A model generated the notes under the pieces. The model made no database searches. It worked only from the letters and a program-made list of their open reading frames with translations, and was not told the origin of the DNA. Both the position numbers and the translations under genes were made by a program. From NCBI GenBank assembly GCA_907163375.1, contig CAJQUW010000597.1:62001-126000 (forward strand): a DNA stretch of 64,000 nt. The letters are read 5' to 3'. Origin of the DNA: Prostheceraeus crozeri. Lineage: Eukaryota; Platyhelminthes; Polycladida; Euryleptidae. This document shows positions 59,690 to 64,000 of this stretch, piece after piece (the first letter of the stretch is position 1; each line of letters starts with the position of its first letter).

Positions 59690-60545
59690 GTATGAGTTTA
59701 GAATGTTCTGATGTGAAAACAGTGTTCACCACAGCACTAGAAAGTTTTATCGAAAAGGTGTTACTGCACAGTGTAGATTGTCTTGTAATTTACTTTCACA
59801 GTTTTAGAAAGTTTTATGCTGAGTGGAGACAGTTGCCAAATGTTCCCTTATTAGGAAATTCAAACTCCATGACTGTTAGATTGCTGAATACTTCATCAGG
59901 TTTACTAAAAGCAGTCTTCTACTGCAGTGAGACTGAGAGTTTAGAATGTTTTATGAAAACAGTGTTCACCACAGCACTAGAAAGTTTTAGAAGGTTTTAC
60001 TGCACTGTGTAGATTGTTTCACAGTGTTAAAAGGTCTTATAGTAAGTACTACAGTGGTGAATTCTTTATAAAACCAGGTAAGGTCTTGTCAAAAAAAAAC
60101 GTTGAGTGTGTGAGGGTTAGTTCCATGACATTGAATCGCCTGGGTCATAGCACAAGTCCTAAAGTCCACAATCCAAGGGTAGGGTCATCTACGGTTGGAT
60201 TTAGGTTTACATGACATCGAATTAGGAAATGTAAACCAAGCGTCATATGAAAGTGTATAGAATAAATATTTTGTAAACGAACGTTCTTGGATGTGTTACA
60301 CACCTTTGCTGTGCCTGAAGTTTTACAATGTCAAGTTCATTCTTGAACATGTCAATGACATGGATACATTCCTAAAATCAATAATCCAAGGGTAGGGCTA
60401 CCTACGGTTGGATTTAGGGTTTTATATAACACAAGTGAATGCTAGGCGTGAAACATAAAGTCTGTTACTCTTGGTCATAATGTACATATGAGACAAATTA
60501 TCAAGCCTTACCAGTCGCTGAAATGAAAGATGAAGTATAAAGTAT
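59690..60545. repeat. macrosatellite module T, second copy (expanded)
   Basis: CAGCACTAGAAAGTTTTA occurs twice (about 59730 and 59970), so this copy has an internal duplication. It then follows the order of the first copy through CCAGGTAAGG, the GGATTTAGGG box and GAGACAAATTATCAAG. The open frames here are products of the repeat. Confidence 0.6.
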
Positions 60546-61400
60546 AAAATAAAGTTAGAATCATTTCACTGTTTGTAAAGTTGGAAATAAAGTTGAAGTT
60601 TGTAAAGTCAGAATTAATGTTAGAATCATTTTAGTGTTTGTAAAGTTAGAGATAAAGTTGTTGTTTGTAATGTTAGGAATAATGTTAGAATCATTTCAGT
60701 GTTTGTAGTGTTAGGAATAATGTCTGATTCATTTCACTGTTTGTAAAGTTAGAAATAGAGTTGATGATTGTAAGTTTGAATTAATGTTAGAATCATTTCA
60801 GTGTTTGTGTGATAGGTTAAGTATGAAATAAAGTCACAGGCATTTCACTGTTTGTAAGATAAGTGAAGAATAAACTAAAGTCATAACCTTTCGCTGTTTG
60901 TAAGATAGGTGAAGTATAAAATAATGCTAGAATCATTTCAGTGTTTGTAAAATTAGAAATAAAGTTGTTGTTTGTAATGTTAGGAATAAAGTTAGAATCA
61001 TTTCAGTGTTTGTAGTGTTAGGAATAATGTCTGATTCATTTCACTGTTTGTAAAGTTAGAAATAGAGTTGATGATTGTAAGTTTGAATTAATGTTAGAAT
61101 CATTTCAGTGTTTGTAAGATAGATGAAGCATAAAATAATGTAAGAATCATTTCAGTGTTTGTGTGATAGGTTAAGTATGAAATAAAGTCACAGGCATTTC
61201 ACTGTTTGTAAGATAAGTGAAGAATAAACTAAAGTCATAACCTTTCGCTGTTTGTAAGATAGGTGAAGCATAAAATAATGCTAGAATCATTTCAGTGTTT
61301 GTAAAATTAGAAATAAAGTTGTTGTTTGTAATGTTAGGAATAAATTTAGAATCATTTCAGAGTTTGTAAGACAGGTTAAGTATAAAATAAAGTTAGAAAT
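60540..61400. repeat. tandem repeat, about 55-bp subunits in a 354-bp higher-order unit
   Basis: Subunits carry AGAATCATTTCAGTGTTTGT followed by AAAGTTAGAAATAAAGTTG or a variant. GTAAAATTAGAAATAAAGTT recurs at 60947 and 61301, exactly 354 bases apart, with nearly identical sequence between; a shorter related unit lies before. This is a higher-order repeat like that of satellite DNA. Confidence 0.8.
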
Positions 61401-61504
61401 AAAGTTGAATGTTCTGTAAACGGATGTTTTTAGATGTATGGATATGTTGTGCATCTTTGCTGCGAATGAAGTCAACAAAACAATGTCAAGTACATTCTTG
61501 AACA

Positions 61505-61885
61505 CGTCAATGACATGGATATATTCCTGAAGTCCATAATCTAAGGGTAGGGCTATCTACGGTTGGATTTAGGGTTTTATATAGCACAAGTGAATGTTAA
61601 CCGTTAGTTAGTGTATAGTACATTTATTAACTTAGCCATTTGTGAATGATATAGCTAAATTGCTAAAGTTCATAATCTAAGGGGCAGGGTTGTCTACGGT
61701 TGGATTTATGGATTTGGGGTTTTATATAACAAAGTTAATGTTAACCGTTAGTGTATAGTACATTTATTAACTTAACCATTTGCGAATGATATAGCTAAAT
61801 TGCTAAAGTTCATAATCTAAGGGGTAGGGTTGTCTACGGTTGGATTTAGGGATTTGGGGTTTCATATAACACAAATTAACGATCT
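61505..61885. repeat. tandem repeat, about 136-bp unit with GGATTTAGGG box
   Basis: TAAAGTTCATAATCTAAGGG, GTCTACGGTTGGATTTA and GGTTTTATATAACA recur at about 61535, 61672 and 61808. The last two copies are about 136 bases apart. Older relatives occur at 58143, 60161, 60375 and 62875. Confidence 0.75.
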
Positions 61886-64000
61886 CTTCTAGTGTAGAAT
61901 ACATGCAACACATGATGCATATGTTCGCTTTATAGAATGACTCTGAATGTAAGACTTAATTTCATGGTGAAAAGACAGGTTTCATATCGTTGATAAGGGA
62001 TAGTTACATACTCATTATGTTACACTTTACATTTGATGCAGTCAGCTGAAATGTGATTGATACATGTTCAATGAAAGAGTTGAATACATTGTATGCATTC
62101 CAGTGATTGGAATAGTAAGTGTGTAAAGAGTTGATTAGGAAAATAAATAATAGTCAACGTATGAAAGTTTCTTGTTGCGCAAGCTAGGAATATGCAAACA
62201 TCATTCATTAGTTAGTGTTGTGCTTTAACATCCATGTTTTGTACAAGGTAGGATTCATCGGATGTGTTATGACGAATGGTTGGATAAATTCATTAAGCTT
62301 TGAATAACACAAACCAAGTATTAAAACGAAAAGCATAAGTGACAAAATATTTGTGACATGAAAGACTTAAGTATATAATGCTAAACATAAGGTAATGATG
62401 ATGGATAGAAATAAGTGATGTAATTAATGTCTTGTCTCACGTGTGTTTACTTGTACGCTTGCTGTAATTATCATGGTGATAGAACTGTAAATCTCATCAG
62501 TATGACTTTTACAGTGTGAAGCATCTTGGGACTCTAGGTAGACAATGACCAAAGAGTAAATAAAACCTAAGTGAAATACAGGGTCATACAGAGGTTTAGG
62601 ATGCTACGACGTTTGTAGTGTTGATATGAATGTTGTTCAACAGATTGGAAGCGTTAATTGATCTGCTGATATATTTTACAGTAAACAAGAAAATCAGTAA
62701 GAGGAGTGATAGGAAAACGTCTTCACAAATGCAGACAAGTGGAAACTCTACTAAATGACTACATGCACGGATTTTATCATCCATCATCAAAGTGAATTTA
62801 GTTCAAGTTACATGAATGTTAAAAGTCGTATGCTGACAGAGACATAAGTTTACTAAATTATACAGCAAAACTCCTAAATCACTAAAACCATAGGATAGGT
62901 ATCCCTGTGTTAAGATTTAGGGATTTAGCGTTTTAGAAGTGCAAGTTACATTGATAAATCACGAAGTCCATAGCATTGTCAACCCTATAACAAGACTTAG
63001 CGTTTTATATGATCCATGTTAGCAATATCTGTTCGTGTAGAATGTGACTCAATGAGTTTAGTCAGATAATGTATCATCAACTTTATTCACTTAGTTATAT
63101 GATGGAGAAAGTGTGAGATAGAAGTGAAAGTGATCTCATAAAGTTTGGAACACATAGTAGTAGCATTGTAGGAATAAGTAAAGTAAAAAGTTATGTCGCA
63201 TGAAATGAGTGATGCAAGATTAGCTCGCATTGAAATGAATTGGTAGTGTAACAAACAAGCTATGTGGGATTCAGCATATGTTTGAAGACAAGCGCTGTTA
63301 AAAGGTTTTGAGATGATGTGAATTTTATCACGTCATGTTCATGGATGTAACAGAATGAATGTCTCTACTGGTTGAGTGTATAAGATAGAACACATATCAT
63401 AGTTGTTGCATGTAAACTGGAGGTTCATATTCAACGAAAGCAAAGATTGAGATTGCAAAGTTTAATGAATAGGTAGTGTAGCAAACTGGCTAGACATAGT
63501 TATAAGAAACCGCAGTAACATATCGAGATAGTATCATATTGCATTAGGACTGTTAATTTATGAAAGTAATTCGCGTAAAGTTAAACTGAAGTAGTTTGTA
63601 CACTTGATGAAGACAAGATACTATGAGTGTGAACGTAGGAATAGCATGCAATGGAGTATGCGTTGAAATAATTGTATGCCAACTGTATATGAAAAGTTAT
63701 TTCCAACAGCAAATGAGTAACACGAACGTATTAAGGTGCTACAAGTCTTTCATATTGATGAGGTTGACTGGAAGAAATGACTGTTGTCGTAAATGGGGAA
63801 TTCAGCCTATGTTGAAAGTCAGGTACTGTGAAAGTTTTTGTGATGATATTTGTCAAGATTGAATGCAAAGTATCACATCATGTTTATAGATGAAAAGCGG
63901 AAGAGAATAAATGTCTTTATAGGTTTTGAGTGTATAGGATAGAACACATGAAACAGTTACACTATGTAAATAAAGTTAAAGGGTCAGAGTTGATGAAAGG
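61886..64000. other. repeat-derived sequence without recognised genes
   Basis: One diverged GGATTTAGGG-box unit near 62875-63010. Two related stretches (about 63170-63480 and 63500-63960) share AAGTTTAATGAATAGGTAGTG / GGTAGTGTAACAAAC, GAAAGTTTTTG and ATCACATCATGTT, suggesting another degenerate tandem unit. The frame 63623-63862 is not recognised. Confidence 0.4.

Noticed and set aside
59554-60214. 152-codon and 66-codon frames in module T.
   Set aside because: They are the repeat itself read in frame; the same sequence at 57.9 kb is closed, and no domain is present.
60540-61400. CRISPR-like repeat array.
   Set aside because: Animal DNA, repeats not identical, no unique regular spacers; this is satellite sequence.
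58143-62960. Telomeric repeats, suggested by TTTAGGG words.
   Set aside because: The words occur singly within longer units, not as tandem TTAGGG or TTTAGGG arrays.

Overview
This is an AT-rich stretch of animal (metazoan) nuclear DNA, most likely from an invertebrate. It has three recognisable host genes, all on the minus strand and all with spliceosomal-type signals, set in a landscape of transposon debris. I cannot name the species from the sequence.

Host genes, in transcription order: an EMC8/9 homologue (25988-26605), a MESD homologue (17622-18176) and an MCFD2-like EF-hand gene in three coding exons (12297-12400, 10038-10204, 6722-6867). All three products work in the early secretory pathway: membrane-protein insertion, LRP-receptor folding and ER-to-Golgi cargo export. 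In all three a 3' splice acceptor ends exactly at the start ATG. This means either a 5'-UTR intron or spliced-leader trans-splicing. EMC8/9 and MESD have no intron in the coding part.

Mobile DNA. 2.1-2.9 kb and 40.1-40.9 kb: pogo/Tigger-like non-autonomous elements with TA target duplications. 3.9-4.1 and 51.8-51.9 kb: small foldbacks. 7.6-8.9 kb: a foldback element interrupted by a 637-bp hAT-type element. 9.0-9.5 kb: an internally deleted mariner. 11 kb: the 3' end of an L2/CR1-like LINE. 14.5-16.2 kb: an almost whole Tc1-like element. 16.3 kb: a reverse-transcriptase-type fragment. 21.7-22.8 kb: a non-autonomous hAT-like element. 28.1-33.2 kb: a broken APE-type LINE split by a nearly whole 2977-bp hAT with BED finger (29266-32242). 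34.0-37.6 kb: a second, broken hAT that carries a 5'-truncated RTE-like LINE. 44.9-45.6 kb: a large imperfect hairpin. About 46-47.8 kb: a BEL/Pao LTR-retrotransposon fossil. 49.9-50.2 and 52.9-53.6 kb: further copies of the foldback family. 52.2, 53.8 and 55.4 kb: tRNA-derived SINEs.

Right end. From about 55.9 kb to the window edge the sequence is complex tandem and macrosatellite-like repeat. It has modules repeating at about 2.1 kb, 354 bp, 136 bp and about 55 bp, and one unexplained 98-codon open frame.

The clearest new observations are the acceptor-at-ATG pattern in a trio of ER-biogenesis genes, a perfect 8-bp tandem duplication in the hAT transposase that looks like an excision footprint, two classes of hAT-like target duplication (8 bp and 6 bp) in one window, and the macrosatellite at the right edge.
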